Below are positions 20,301-26,421 of a stretch of DNA of 37,984 bases, one piece after another. Where the stretch lies: positions 1 through 37,984 of IMG/VR virus record IMGVR_UViG_3300046532_003821. One strand, 5' to 3'. The position numbers were made by a program, and so were the translations under genes. The stretch's first letter is position 1, and the number at the start of each line of letters is the position of its first letter. Source of the DNA: a virus. Under the pieces are notes generated by a model. The model was not told the DNA's origin, did no database searches, and worked only from the letters and a program-made list of their open reading frames with translations.

Positions 20301-20782
20301 CTGGCGGAAACAAATTCGTGCTCTTTAATATAAAGGTTACTCGTCTTCTTCGCTCGCCGCCTGACGGAAGCCCTATAGCCAGGCTTCTCTGATTCTATAT
20401 CCCGCACATCCAAAGACTGAAACCTAAAAGTGCCACTTATATCAGCGGGTAAAATGTTTTTTTCTAACTCAATAAAAGGAGACCTTATTCCAAGTTCGTT
20501 TTCAGCGTACAGCCTGATCATGAAATCACCATATTCCTCACCTAGAGAAACAGGGACGGAAACTACTAGTCCGCTCTCGACATAAGTTTCGTCCAGAGTT
20601 TTACCGTCGTCCACAGGAATGCCGCCGACCTTCTTGAGTAAAGGGTCAATATCCCCAGTATAAAGCCGCTCCCCAGTTCCAAGGTCTCTAGTAAAGTCTC
20701 CAGTCTCGGAAGTTCCGACCATAAAGTAAGAGTCCGTTAAGCTACGTATCTTAAACGTGGCCAATATGTTTATTCTAGACAT
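8333..20782 (-). CDS. Giant tail fibre / central fibre protein with C-terminal S74 chaperone (4149 aa)
   Basis: The likely host-binding fibre, encoded directly after the J-like hub and overlapping it by 8 nt. The N-terminal 1000 residues are beta-rich and include an FN3-like domain (LNWTPP..., about 18010-18170), as in the fibre part of lambda gpJ. Two CBM5/12-like modules follow, then a J-like linker rich in NATI/ITAGVIG repeats (about 16240-16385), three more such modules, a DUF4214-like segment with VYQNVLGRSADVSGLAFW, and a 16-residue repeat tract interrupted by a 365-residue insert. The C-terminus is an S74 intramolecular chaperone: SDKKYKKNI with predicted self-cleavage at S4050, then GLIAQEVEKVLPEVV and a coiled coil. 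Such chaperones trimerise fibres and are then cut off. No frameshift is visible over 12.45 kb. The family is clear; receptor and module functions are inferred. Confidence 0.9.
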   Translation of the reverse strand: MSRINILATFKIRSLTDSYFMVGTSETGDFTRDLGTGERLYTGDIDPLLKKVGGIPVDDGKTLDETYVESGLVVSVPVSLGEEYGDFMIRLYAENELGIRSPFIELEKNILPADISGTFRFQSLDVRDIESEKPGYRASVRRRAKKTSNLYIKEHEFVSASFQLQFSLKANARLAGNKAGSVSSDNPMFSHFNVEFYTSWDGTTVNDSGLVGKLNVPDDWLYSQEKLENYTDFSIYLNKESIISLYRYNNITDQDRRIIVKIVGYDIFYNIDLDANGDEKDDHKFSAIAILENDKPFLESATFELYGQSMEVEVQASDPDLDHGQIKLLKYRSDASGGAYSLVSSERLLIRQVSTSLQEWHSATHSNYYKYIIELHDAYGFGSYFAVNNGRIKKSGTSHEEFDTPELALDSTQVWSSYLEIQNLEIKESGSTLGENKGSFQISWEVKDSVGNTVDITKDLDGNVAYKIKTDYTVNTIEGFTACFICPDDYSDAASSFPVRDARDLSHLIPSEADPALAIINGEPADAGGGSSTIDKPGVVLKAENKLQISSENSFILTKEQSEHLYRSWFNDHNRNQRRAVDMSFDKSVHDPFRVVYNASYGSDVTPHNLDSKERHVDAQRRVKLRVELINKNNVTTHLVEETGYNSPPVFQLGGGTQSLNDQGNSKNDNTDGGSNHSAVRVHAGNVHFELPPNERIQYIEIFRRPHVEPDLSGDPVTCYSEVYQDNSNPQQGGHFYNKQSTDFFVDQDLTANSEEMMLFNYGINPTNGEQQYGGGDGFYVRRVSSLGNTSKQPIVNGINIGVTENNSSYQDFPPMLCENGFAQDTEYDYMIIPFDLFGSGQAELFEGVTPVSPHRYSQDERGAIGTLDFDAPSEPVDLKITGANKTFQLNWTPPVGTTDLDYYNLYYILDNRDHTQMFWNLVGSDPISKSASEEEIINFNTEGYSYQESDFLEQDFDFKNALDVSWPYWVAGQPYGSGDLVQFKPTILGTNKSGTRLYRALESVTDESPNDTPAKWALLPNATIYDDRNIIYKDDIIDRVRTDTVLNNGTGSHTYNLIYYSVVKSYSVNDVVFLGSRCFKSKTTSNAGNAPSAVGDTTHWKLIPNVEIVEVQVPSTETSISVQGDSNARGYFYLESVDRAGNRSRLHANPVNPDSSQVKKDLGKPAIRDIENFEQDLSSEFPHALMLRPDNPFSFREDGADVYLKWHGHYLYSAGQGYYIDSGEMSVQHELFAANLARYKDASGADISPTQLTDDQHVRYIYFDRAYGYDTNHSVSPRFSRHNAFDEGITIRDIESDLGHGSDSSDSGIEEKDRDTGIQYSGYYLFCTGNPASNTYNALETDGTEVIDSEATDIDNLGDLIDGPRIGLLNDILNDFDGDSTTNSSGTKRIVPQGDEPTSATGPNPNGLGTWGLHVQKSEKIQTDSSRSLFRKDSRNPGTFQIARIDRTPNGTKLSGYDYFVEVNFETFNNATIGQANIANATITSAQVADLGADKITAGVIGSHKIEIGNSIKPSRNGGVLSDSQKYMYEKKDTTKNFDISNGDPYITQQAFNELGVSEKLLFQPMLEQVYEDGFKPFSVVGSQYEYGSITSKGFGHDTMGVPGFFISGDGQFGFQTTRGGLYLRDDGTGTPAELVLRGTLVQESADPFVKIEMSTTSQFVSFDEHAGNHYYTSNKDIYGTRTQLISPSDGRITVEYSIQNARHVDGSPYTASELELRIYVDGDVSKTLAGSDVARLVGNQTYAHERKEWASGSSYVAGDIVKHNNLSYKALVNDSSTEPGTNPGIWKQSAHYQSHDQYISKNAHDSLTVEEQQAYDAYGPISNDAIGIMGLNDLSDINAGGSITLDFLGGGTPIPEVDSLNNQLILFTGKPITDATDNSNDVERDTLEEIKDDLEELDLLDPNEALPSSLIPMADSYTVEFMIKPRTPAYDSNRTYLAGDLAKYNGAVFRSINVHSGAELINQAPSIDITAELQAMIDSWNSSLGEYSITQGDYWRIIPEEFSLDRKKITITRKDKPANLASIILTSDEGSIIRNGDDSTAIINIYPKLKYGTEEHDLNVQSIGLDWVESMREQLAIYEGPPTVEGDPNNPQETHFMLRRQWGDYVHSVNGAVITSSQWGALPNADPGDGSDWQGNYPLQFTYSVSDSVVDGKSTFFLVDRKFDYSFPGTITIDNWDAAITAENIKILDEFEVVDLHDGKANILVETVDSDDQFITRLLDTRFAADTGSSLDYADRHQLQPIISRVIPCKLSLFAPTGEGTSLNTYTHLFNLVISNVLRGNYIQGSNVSIVSTDASPVGYAIDPHEGSSASGNIFEITDPNGKVVGKARLDLDFDNSDHVSEIKILTKVLQTYNTTGDAVDKDSVKWSGVVDGNSLFDGSTEVYINTAEPIDHAIRLNLLRKMITWSRYYEETGVGDLDRAENIVPMQIFLGTENVSDEFHADATTSSNISFELIPSEGFVVDEKFLNGDPDGECYPKTRKTDARNLIDRYTVGAPKTLSAATGANPTERELIYYSGLKWHFLQDVDSGSGNDYVDTSSGAGKDYMYYIPVSQKTIGADRIKIKTTYTKLSQPLARIDSGAANPGGTVGRTYIDTEELPVVEINNGSSTVTLFTDNLNTEIPITSDSATEVIVSVEALTSTIEAYIGLNKACLAPSYLTIDGHNFDYDGSGDQIKWVVTPNAISNYDGKQIDFYYHDYNNGKYVRDGGPSAYGSSMQTTVEKRTDGDMSNVSDQDVKYVTISLPSDSDPTLAPGFKLALFNAGDQLLAWADMPAPMTYGIFVADTVPVISGIKRYTTQEAGEGSQAGVNLTSVLGLVNASPPLAQNADIHKVTHKILYDYANETGDPASPGDYDAGHLDRDIQAALTFFKPTTQGVNPVKYFDEESQVSIPIGVVVYDTRDYWKTEGGQAETVNRVISARKSGPTGATTTYRGTWKVDETYFGTKERRDIVYYNAKYWLAKEGAEEFAFGQDIPTRRLNDSYGLGFTKAIYDLTYPTGTTENTSGNDSFTPGDNSRIWERFGIHFQQVATNLLLADDVFVKRGIVTGIDDPYQGFIASQLDQTGYTPGAGGVKVDLNSSLGTNYPVTANVEQYDENGNLVSDGKYSVSHNGIKHYFADSILNNNDAIQAVYQNVLGRSADVSGLAFWLTQNFTVYQMIYRMIDGPSQNQNDPAHEYQNNVANGDNLPDPRKNYNDRDANANEPEMRNITSVTVGNTQHTLEYYIDPNDPNNTDKFSSTPTPVATQAKPHVTTWTIPYAREPGYFLGYHPTKLCPDGVFSNLTYADGSKYVAPPALPMFELYSPMGNYLRWNGLRLEMFGSVINGSINDSGTISIGVGTDHALNHVSFSNEKLIGGQIFCGGGVANYITDTKSNLCSTITGGAHNSLFGKFSFIGSGYGNYILDNDFSFIGSGFANAILNTDSKPDSFNAILTGRANKIVNSDHSAILTGFGNVISKSDYGSIINGQSNFIGSGNVNFNNWKSVGTGSSENYPMTSSSHQSPAAPWWSEVVVDLSRDYRRKLLAAGVMDQWTAGDFAWFENTFGNNGGYTTLKGFSSDLYSQMLSEMFGGACRASLTFPKSNYLTHWSTQQTNGEYEDVYWEAGDHPYANLNPFIALTMPCDRNSLPLTVKHSNDVSAPHSGAFKCESFKIQGKDMYLIPLYGHKHAYWLGEVPVDRINTEAHNLGGELPPNSNYINRTDSSLVGHVLWIDRNFFPWIYVYAGSGKGIWMLLQSGLDDNLRVVTLKSVSEAYYSSSSDLSWGDAALGAATLPDAFVIAANMINGGAVGGHTWPADKNTTKLASLDLSSSGGEDMWATGKTTESSRNLSEMRRMLEFVELGDSDESSQLFSYNSIVGGKRNSLHNSKNSLIIASTSTSGYGLKNAVLGGAGNIINNKQGGSDCLYSSVSTLGSKNKICWDNSGAGNEEAQLTVMGSDNIIFNTTSSVFLGNANRVIGASEKTNSAYSNPGDVVALNVFGNNNELVGNYSANTCAIFGSNFKLTTVEQMQNAFYFGNPYLAGSSTDSLTRLFFAADGGAYFTGDVISFALSDKKYKKNISVISEPMRKVNELRGVSFDWRDNQNVYSGRDVGLIAQEVEKVLPEVVSERESGDKAVKYEKIVPLLVECIKALSQKVVSLESAVDELEKNS
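8336..8641 (-). other. Peptidase S74 intramolecular chaperone domain
   Basis: Residues about 4048-4149 of the giant fibre. The self-cleavage Ser is expected at 8633-8635 in SDKKYKKNI; conserved RGVSFDWR, GLIAQEVE and a VKYEKIVPLL segment follow, ending in a heptad-like coiled coil. In this family the domain drives trimer folding and is released by cleavage before the Ser. Confidence 0.88.
8785..9237 (-). repeat. Second tract of 16-residue type beta repeats in the fibre
   Basis: Degenerate copies of the S-x-I-x-x-G-x-x-N-x-I pattern (NSIVGGKRNSL, NAVLGGAGNII, LTVMGSDNII, SSVFLGNANRV, LNVFGNNNELV, CAIFGSNFKL) lie just before the S74 domain. They suggest a trimeric beta-roll or beta-helix shaft like YadA head repeats. 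Confidence 0.7.
9240..10342 (-). other. Non-repetitive insert (about 365 residues) in the fibre repeat tract
   Basis: The 16-residue repeats stop at NFNNWKS and resume at SYNSIVGGK. The intervening sequence is aromatic-rich and non-repetitive, with stretches such as MYLIPLYGHKHAYWLGEVP and VLWIDRNFFPWIYVYAG. I recognise no family. Its place near the fibre tip, before the chaperone, makes it a candidate receptor-binding head. Confidence 0.5.
10345..10720 (-). repeat. First tract of 16-residue beta repeats in the fibre
   Basis: Successive copies read SFIGSGYGNYILDNDF, SFIGSGFANAILNTDS, NAILTGRANKIVNSDH and SAILTGFGNVISKSDY, giving S-x-I-x-x-G-x-x-N-x-I-x-x-S-D-x. At DNA level CCAGAACCAATAAAAGA recurs 48 bp apart (10542 and 10590), so part of the tract expanded recently. 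Confidence 0.8.
11290..11430 (-). other. DUF4214-like segment in the giant fibre
   Basis: The fibre reads DAIQAVYQNVLGRSADVSG followed by LAFWLTQN here, the core of the DUF4214 pattern (Y..vLgR.aD..Gl.yW). DUF4214 domains occur in large surface and secreted proteins; what this one binds is unknown. Confidence 0.65.
11881..11995 (-). other. CBM5/12-like module in the fibre (most divergent copy)
   Basis: GTWKVDETYF...RRDIVYYNAKYWLAKEG follows the W...Y...D.V...a.YW.A order, with the glycine before the Asp replaced. The closing P...W part is not clear. Confidence 0.4.
14785..14995 (-). other. CBM5/12-like module in the fibre
   Basis: DSNRTYLAGDLAKYNGAVFRS matches Y..GD.a.y.G..f.s. After a longer loop it closes with GDYWRIIPEE, the same W-x-I/L-I/L-P ending seen in the other copies. 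Confidence 0.55.
15415..15545 (-). other. CBM5/12-like module in the fibre (best-preserved copy)
   Basis: EWASGSSYVAGDIVKHNNL, then SYKALVND and EPGTNPGIWKQ, reproduces the full chitin-binding type-3 pattern: Trp, Tyr, GD-x-V, aromatic-K-A, then P-G...W. Confidence 0.7.
17467..17885 (-). other. Tandem pair of CBM5/12-like modules in the fibre
   Basis: The first copy (about 17735-17885) has WVAGQPYGSGDLVQF, LYRALESV and a closing WALLPNATI. The second (about 17467-17612) has SYSVNDVVFLGSRCFKSK and a closing HWKLIPNVEI. The matching W.L(L/I)PN endings argue for local duplication. Confidence 0.65.
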
Positions 20783-23700
20783 TCGTAATAACCCCCCTAT
20801 AAGTTGTATCCTTTACAGCAAAATCTTTTGGAGGAAGAGGGATCTCCATGCTTACCTGAGGAGGGATAGGGAGAGTGGGGCGATTAAGGCTGATTTCATT
20901 TTCAATAATAGAGAACTTTTCCCTGTTGTACTCAGAAGCGTTAACCTCGTATTGGCCGTACTCAGACTCAACAACGCTACTAATCCTGTACTGCCTTCGT
21001 CCGACATTTCTGAAGTCATCTATACTTATCTCTATAGTATCCTGAGGTGGGGCCGTAGCAGGCTGCGTATCAGGGATACTCAGCGTTCCAAGGCGACTAA
21101 TCCATTCGTCGAGTTGGCTCTGACTAGGCTTAACAGAAGCTAGGCGAATATAGTCGTGTCCATCATGCGATGAAATTAGATATTTTTTATCGTTTATTAT
21201 CTTATAAAGATTATTTGACGAGCCCCCTATAATTCTAAATATGTCGGTATCCAAAGACGATCTAAACAATGTGGTGGCCGCGCCATTACTATCCGTGACG
21301 ACGATGGTATTGCCGTCGATAAGCTTTACTTCCCTCAGAGAGTTTTGAAGATCGATGTGTCGACTGGACTGAAAATGATCTACATTAACAAGTACAGCGC
21401 CCAGACCCGAACCAGAAGGCCCGCGTTGCTTAAAAGACAAAACAGTACCCTTAGTAGTGTCAGTAGCCTGACCAGAGAAAGAAAAAGAACCGAGGTGCTC
21501 AGAAAAGTAAGAATATTTCTTGCCTTTTATTTGCTTAGCCTCGAGCCCTCCGTTCTCTAATGAATTAAGAATAAAATTGGATAAGACGTTTTCGGAAACA
21601 GACTCAGGCCTAAGAAAGAGATCCTTTTTAAAACCTCTTATTGACCATACAGACCCAACCATCATAGACTCCAGGGCTTCTTTTGTTTCGTCTCTGCCGT
21701 CTACCCGGCGAAACCTTGAGTAAAAATGTTCGCCGCCAGAGATTTCAGCCCCAGCATCAATATCAACCGAGCTATTAAAAGTTTTCCTCATAGCAAACCC
21801 TTGGTCAACAAAGTCTACAGGAGCGCCTCCTTTTGTCTTAGATATTTTAAACGAGGAAAAAGAGTTAGACGATGAAACCGCGTAATAAATACTGCTCTCG
21901 TTAAGTCTTTCTACGACATCTTGCCCACTTCCGTCAACGAACCTATACTGAGGAAGTACTCCAAAAGAAGAAAACCTCAAAGAATCCCCATCCTCAAGTC
22001 CGTGATTACTCCGAATAATAACATCAGAATTTTTATTTACATCAAACTTCTCCTTCTTAACTAGGTTTTTAATTTCCCTTTTATTCTCAGAAATAAAGCC
22101 GTCAAAATAAACCATTTGACTTCTCCTAGTTTCGGAAACCAAGGAGAGCTGGTCGGCTTCAGTAAATGAAGGCAATTTAGACTTACTCTCTGCGACCTCG
22201 TCGAGCTTGTTTGGATCCTCAAAGCCCCTCGGGCTTAGAATACACAGCTCAACTCTATCACTATCAAGACCGGTTTCGGGGTCCCAAAAGCTCAAGTTAG
22301 ACATGAGTTTGTCAACCTTAACAGCGTAATCATTAGGACTTATAGACTTTATTCGGCCATTAATATTCTCGCCAAACCTTCGGCTGTCAGAAATCTCTAT
22401 AACAGAGCCGGGCAAAAGTAACGCACCCTCCATTCCGGTTGTAAACGAAACCATTTCAGTTTCCAAAGTGGGGGCTAGAACCGTAAATTTAGCAAACCTC
22501 TTGGCCTGACCCTTTGAAGTGCATCCGAGTGCGAGAACTTCAGACTCAACATACCCAAACTTATCAATGCCACCGGGGTCTTCATAATACTCAACCTTAG
22601 GCTTAAATCCGTCAAACTTATCTAAATACCTTATTTTAGCAGCAGTAACCCTAGTGCTCTTACCAGAGCCAGCGTAAGCGAAGCCGTCCTTAGAAACGTT
22701 AGCGTCAGTAAACATAAGCAGGGGATCCCCTTTCTTCTCGGTGGAAAAAGAAACTTTTCCACCTATATAATTCAATACAGTCCTAAATTGAGCGACCAAT
22801 TCCTTAACGGTTTGAAGCGCAGACTCCTGACGATTATAATAGACATTTAAAGAAAATCTTGGTTCAACAAGGGGGTAAGTTTTTTCTATACAACAAAAGC
22901 CTGCTGTTCTTTTACTTGAGTCGGTTGAGTTATGATCAATAAAAGTAGGGCCATAGACCTCAACGTAATGAGCGTTGGCTTCAATCTCAGCAGAGAGACT
23001 AGGAACAGACCCTTTGGCAGTAGCCCCCAATACGTTTTTAATTTTTCTCCTCTGAACAGATCCGTCGCTCATGAAGAATGCTATAAATTTACCATTAGTC
23101 GCAAGCCTATCTGGGACAGAATCATTAAATTCATCCAAGAAAGAGGGTCGAGTAAGCTTATCCTTTTGTTTGCTATTAAAAATCCTAATAAAGAAAGAGT
23201 CTCCGTCACGAAGGTCTTCCAGGTACCTACTCCTACTGCCCAGGTAAGAAAGATTATCCCCGTTTTGCGTGGAAAAATTATTTGTCTCAAAGTATCTCTT
23301 GGGAGTCTCTAAAGGAAGCCCGGTCTCCACCAATTCATCGCAAAATCTTGCGGCGCTATATAGGTGCCACTTGTCAACGTCAGACATAGTCATACCATAT
23401 CTACCAAGGCCGAACCTTTTATTTGTCATTATATCTAAAAGAATCCAGGCGGGATTATCAGTCCAAACCAACTCCTTCTCAGAAACCTCTGCATTTGTGT
23501 TCACTCCGCTTTTGCCCCAGGCTCCGGCCCAAGCTCCTATGTATGTTCTGGTTTCAGCGTGGTAATTATCAGGGGTGGCAACTTTTTTAAGCTTTGCAAG
23601 ATAACTTCTATTAGGAACCTGTTGGAAATTCACAGAATCCCAAAAGGTTTTAATCCAGGCGGTGCACGGATAGTCGAATCTCATAAGCTCGCCCGCCAAA

Positions 23701-26069
23701 CATTTATGACCCCTCACAGCCTTCAAAGAGAGTCTTTTTGAGGTTGTGGCCATTTCATCAACACTACTAATCTCCGCAGTGCATCTTAACAACTGAATTG
23801 AGGCGGCCTCCCCTGGACCAATATAAGGCAATTGAAAAGAGTAATCAATAGAGGCAGGGCTAGTACTTAAACCTTTAACATAAATCATCCCCTGGTTTTT
23901 AATTTTCTCAGATGCTTTCCATACTTGGTACAAGGCGGGACTACCAAGGGATTTGTATTTTCTCTCAGATATCGTTTTTGCCGTAGGTAAAACCATCCAA
24001 TATTGGTTTCGCGCAATATAAGCAGCCGAATCAAACCAGCGCATCATGGCGAACTGCGTCAATTCTAATTTACTAGGTCCAACGTAAGTCCATAGGCCGC
24101 TATCCTTTTCGGCAGGAGTAAGAGATCCCTTCTTTACCATGTCACTCGGTTTATAATAAACCTTTTCTTGTATTGCGTAAATTTTTCCCGAATTAGCAAG
24201 GGTAAGTGTGTCGTCAATTATTGCGGCTTTAACAATAGACATTGTCTCGTGAAAAAACCTCTTAAATAATGCCTCAGGATTATAAGAACCATCGGAAATC
24301 TCTGCGAAAACCCCAGCGAAAAGCACAGCCATACGACTAGGGTCTTCGTTAGAGTCTTGAGCCAAAGACCCATTAGTAGTCTTTCTCATTTTTTGAGCAA
24401 AGTATAAATCAAATACTTTATTCATAGTATACGACTCTCCAGTGTCTCCGGTAAAAATCTCTGGATAGTTAGCATCTCCTGCAGAAATGTAAGAGGTCAA
24501 CCTCAACTTGTAGAACTCAGATATTAAATCCTTAGCATTGGAAAGGAAAAAGAAAATGATATCCTTTCGAAGTAATCCGAGACCGCCAAGGCTATACTCC
24601 AAAGCGTCTGCGGAATCAATATCTCCAGTGTCACTAAATATAGCATAAACGTAAAAGCGAAACATGTCCTGAGCTCGGGAAGGAGTATAGGAGACCTTTT
24701 TTCTAATATCACTCTTATTAAGAATGCCGGAGATATAATACTTACTTGTGGCAGGTACGCCGAGAGAATCACTAGAGCTACCATCAATCCCCTCTAGAAG
24801 ATTTCCGGACTCGCATATTATGGGGGATATAAACTTCTTGCCGTCAAATATCCTTACGGCAACAGCAAGGGTAACCGGATCGGTACCCTTATCAACCTTA
24901 ACTCTCCTACTAAACCACCTCCTCCTAACCCTCTGGTCTGTCCAATTATGATACTGTCCCTCTGAAGATAAGGCTAGAGTAACCATTCCCACTTCTCTAT
25001 CTGTAATGGGGTGAGTAAAGCTTTTAGCGCCGCCCCATCGAGAAGTTTCTCCTCCTCCGCTGGCGGCAACTTTTTCTGGGTAAAAACCGCCAATATCAAA
25101 TTGTGGACCAGGCAGGGCGGAACCAGATGCGCGAGGTTCATATTCAATTCTAGAATTTATGCCACTAAATTGAGAGTCATGAGCCGAAGAACCCAAGGAA
25201 AACTTAGGAATCTTTATTGGTTGGTCCTCTGAAGGCATGAAATTCAATTCGTTCGATTCGTTCTTTATAGGGAGCTCGTTAATATAAATTGATTTCACAA
25301 ACTCATTATCATCCCAATCCGAGCCTCCAGTATTTTTCCCATTTAGTACGTTGCCAGAGGAATCACAGAAGCCCTCAATAGGGCCTTCGCAAATCAGGTC
25401 TTGCACGTGAAATTGAGTGTACGATTCTATAGTGTCGTTATTCAAGCTTCCGGGAAGAAATCTGTTTTGCCCAAAAAAACCGATAGTATTACTACCAACC
25501 CTAAGCATTCCATATCCAACAGGAACGGCCCCGCCCTGCTCAAGGAGGTTAGCTCGACCTCCGAACATGTAGGACTTAGTACTCTTCGTGTTATTAGTTA
25601 CCTTCACGGGAGGAAACATGGCTGCTGCTATGCCGGCGACAACCATGCCAGCGACCATAGTAAAAGCCATGGACGCGAGACTTATGCTAGCCATGGCAGT
25701 ACCAACAGCTGTAGCAATGATGCCAATTGTTGCACTTATTACTTCCCCTTGAACACGTGGGGCGAAATGAATTTCCTCGAAGTCAGAACAAACCTCCATC
25801 TCATGAGATTCGACTAGAATATCCTTAAGCAAATCCTCATCGTACTCCCCAGAGGAATTAACCTGATCGACCCTCTGTCGAGTATGACTGTTTATTTTCC
25901 ATACAACAATATCAACATTCCTATGGTAGTTGTCGTGAATATTCCTAAGTAACTGGTCGTCAGTATTGCAATTAATTGCACGAATAGCCTCAACAGGAGA
26001 GTCAACAATTAAGTCCCACTCGCCACCGACCTTATCAGCCAAAAACCCATGTAAGAATACCTTTTTCAT
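20775..26069 (-). CDS. Tail tip hub: fused lambda gpI-like and gpJ-like protein (1764 aa)
   Basis: Residues 1-34 (KVFLHGFLADKVGGEWDLIV...EAIRAINC) match the start of the lambda tail assembly protein I family, and a long hydrophobic stretch (about 109-152) resembles the hydrophobic part of gpI. From about 165 the chain matches lambda gpJ: DLICEGPIEG (224-233), RTYIGAWAGAWG (841-852), NKRFGLGRYGMTMSDVDKW (883-901), LGCTSKGQAKR (1181-1191) and PGSVIEISDSRRFG. GpJ forms the baseplate hub that closes the tube and supports the central fibre. Here the FN3 and fibre part lies in the next gene, overlapping by 8 nt. About 140 residues (920-1060) without an obvious lambda counterpart sit inside the J core. 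Shine-Dalgarno-like AAGG precedes the ATG, and the JAMM gene stops 4 nt upstream. Confidence 0.88.
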   Translation of the reverse strand: MKKVFLHGFLADKVGGEWDLIVDSPVEAIRAINCNTDDQLLRNIHDNYHRNVDIVVWKINSHTRQRVDQVNSSGEYDEDLLKDILVESHEMEVCSDFEEIHFAPRVQGEVISATIGIIATAVGTAMASISLASMAFTMVAGMVVAGIAAAMFPPVKVTNNTKSTKSYMFGGRANLLEQGGAVPVGYGMLRVGSNTIGFFGQNRFLPGSLNNDTIESYTQFHVQDLICEGPIEGFCDSSGNVLNGKNTGGSDWDDNEFVKSIYINELPIKNESNELNFMPSEDQPIKIPKFSLGSSAHDSQFSGINSRIEYEPRASGSALPGPQFDIGGFYPEKVAASGGGETSRWGGAKSFTHPITDREVGMVTLALSSEGQYHNWTDQRVRRRWFSRRVKVDKGTDPVTLAVAVRIFDGKKFISPIICESGNLLEGIDGSSSDSLGVPATSKYYISGILNKSDIRKKVSYTPSRAQDMFRFYVYAIFSDTGDIDSADALEYSLGGLGLLRKDIIFFFLSNAKDLISEFYKLRLTSYISAGDANYPEIFTGDTGESYTMNKVFDLYFAQKMRKTTNGSLAQDSNEDPSRMAVLFAGVFAEISDGSYNPEALFKRFFHETMSIVKAAIIDDTLTLANSGKIYAIQEKVYYKPSDMVKKGSLTPAEKDSGLWTYVGPSKLELTQFAMMRWFDSAAYIARNQYWMVLPTAKTISERKYKSLGSPALYQVWKASEKIKNQGMIYVKGLSTSPASIDYSFQLPYIGPGEAASIQLLRCTAEISSVDEMATTSKRLSLKAVRGHKCLAGELMRFDYPCTAWIKTFWDSVNFQQVPNRSYLAKLKKVATPDNYHAETRTYIGAWAGAWGKSGVNTNAEVSEKELVWTDNPAWILLDIMTNKRFGLGRYGMTMSDVDKWHLYSAARFCDELVETGLPLETPKRYFETNNFSTQNGDNLSYLGSRSRYLEDLRDGDSFFIRIFNSKQKDKLTRPSFLDEFNDSVPDRLATNGKFIAFFMSDGSVQRRKIKNVLGATAKGSVPSLSAEIEANAHYVEVYGPTFIDHNSTDSSKRTAGFCCIEKTYPLVEPRFSLNVYYNRQESALQTVKELVAQFRTVLNYIGGKVSFSTEKKGDPLLMFTDANVSKDGFAYAGSGKSTRVTAAKIRYLDKFDGFKPKVEYYEDPGGIDKFGYVESEVLALGCTSKGQAKRFAKFTVLAPTLETEMVSFTTGMEGALLLPGSVIEISDSRRFGENINGRIKSISPNDYAVKVDKLMSNLSFWDPETGLDSDRVELCILSPRGFEDPNKLDEVAESKSKLPSFTEADQLSLVSETRRSQMVYFDGFISENKREIKNLVKKEKFDVNKNSDVIIRSNHGLEDGDSLRFSSFGVLPQYRFVDGSGQDVVERLNESSIYYAVSSSNSFSSFKISKTKGGAPVDFVDQGFAMRKTFNSSVDIDAGAEISGGEHFYSRFRRVDGRDETKEALESMMVGSVWSIRGFKKDLFLRPESVSENVLSNFILNSLENGGLEAKQIKGKKYSYFSEHLGSFSFSGQATDTTKGTVLSFKQRGPSGSGLGAVLVNVDHFQSSRHIDLQNSLREVKLIDGNTIVVTDSNGAATTLFRSSLDTDIFRIIGGSSNNLYKIINDKKYLISSHDGHDYIRLASVKPSQSQLDEWISRLGTLSIPDTQPATAPPQDTIEISIDDFRNVGRRQYRISSVVESEYGQYEVNASEYNREKFSIIENEISLNRPTLPIPPQVSMEIPLPPKDFAVKDTTYRGVITNV

Positions 26070-26073
26070 TACC

Positions 26074-26421
26074 TTATGCCTTAAGTGGTATACACTTTTT
26101 TAAATCAAAATAAATAAAATTGTCGTAAAGCATACTATATATTAAATATGGAATCCCCAAAGCTTTGGAATAAGAAATATCCGAATCAGAAGGAAAGGCT
26201 GAAGCCAAAGGATGGGAGTGGAATATGCAGAAGATCTTTTTTTTAATTAAATGTACTTTAGGACTGAGCTCAAAGGCTCTTTCGTTCGCGATCCTATTCT
26301 GCATTGGAAAGAAAACTTTAGGAGTAAAATTCAACACAATTCCGCAGGACTCTCGACCAGGAGACTTGGAGGCGTGTCTTGAGCATTGCTCGAAAATGTG
26401 TGTAGAAATAACATCATCCAT
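26074..26421 (-). CDS. JAMM (Mov34/JAB1-type) metallopeptidase, lambda gpK N-terminal domain equivalent
   Basis: A 115-residue zinc peptidase with an intact JAMM motif: E24 in GRESCGIVL, then H68-S-H70-x7-S78-x2-D81 in FHSHPLASAFPSDSD. In lambda-type tail modules this domain is the N-terminal half of gpK, next to L and I, which is exactly its position here. The NlpC/P60 cell-wall peptidase half normally found in gpK is absent, so peptidoglycan cutting must come from elsewhere or be missing. Its substrate in tail assembly is not established. The ATG lies inside the last codons of the L-like gene (8-nt overlap), implying coupled translation, and the stop is 4 nt before the I-J fusion. Confidence 0.88.
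   Translation of the reverse strand: MDDVISTHIFEQCSRHASKSPGRESCGIVLNFTPKVFFPMQNRIANERAFELSPKVHLIKKKIFCIFHSHPLASAFPSDSDISYSKALGIPYLIYSMLYDNFIYFDLKKCIPLKA

Noticed and set aside
25401-25817. 138-codon plus-strand open frame opposite the I-J fusion
   Set aside because: It is antisense to the conserved I/J region, and its His/Ser-rich translation is the mirror of the hydrophobic and acidic codons.
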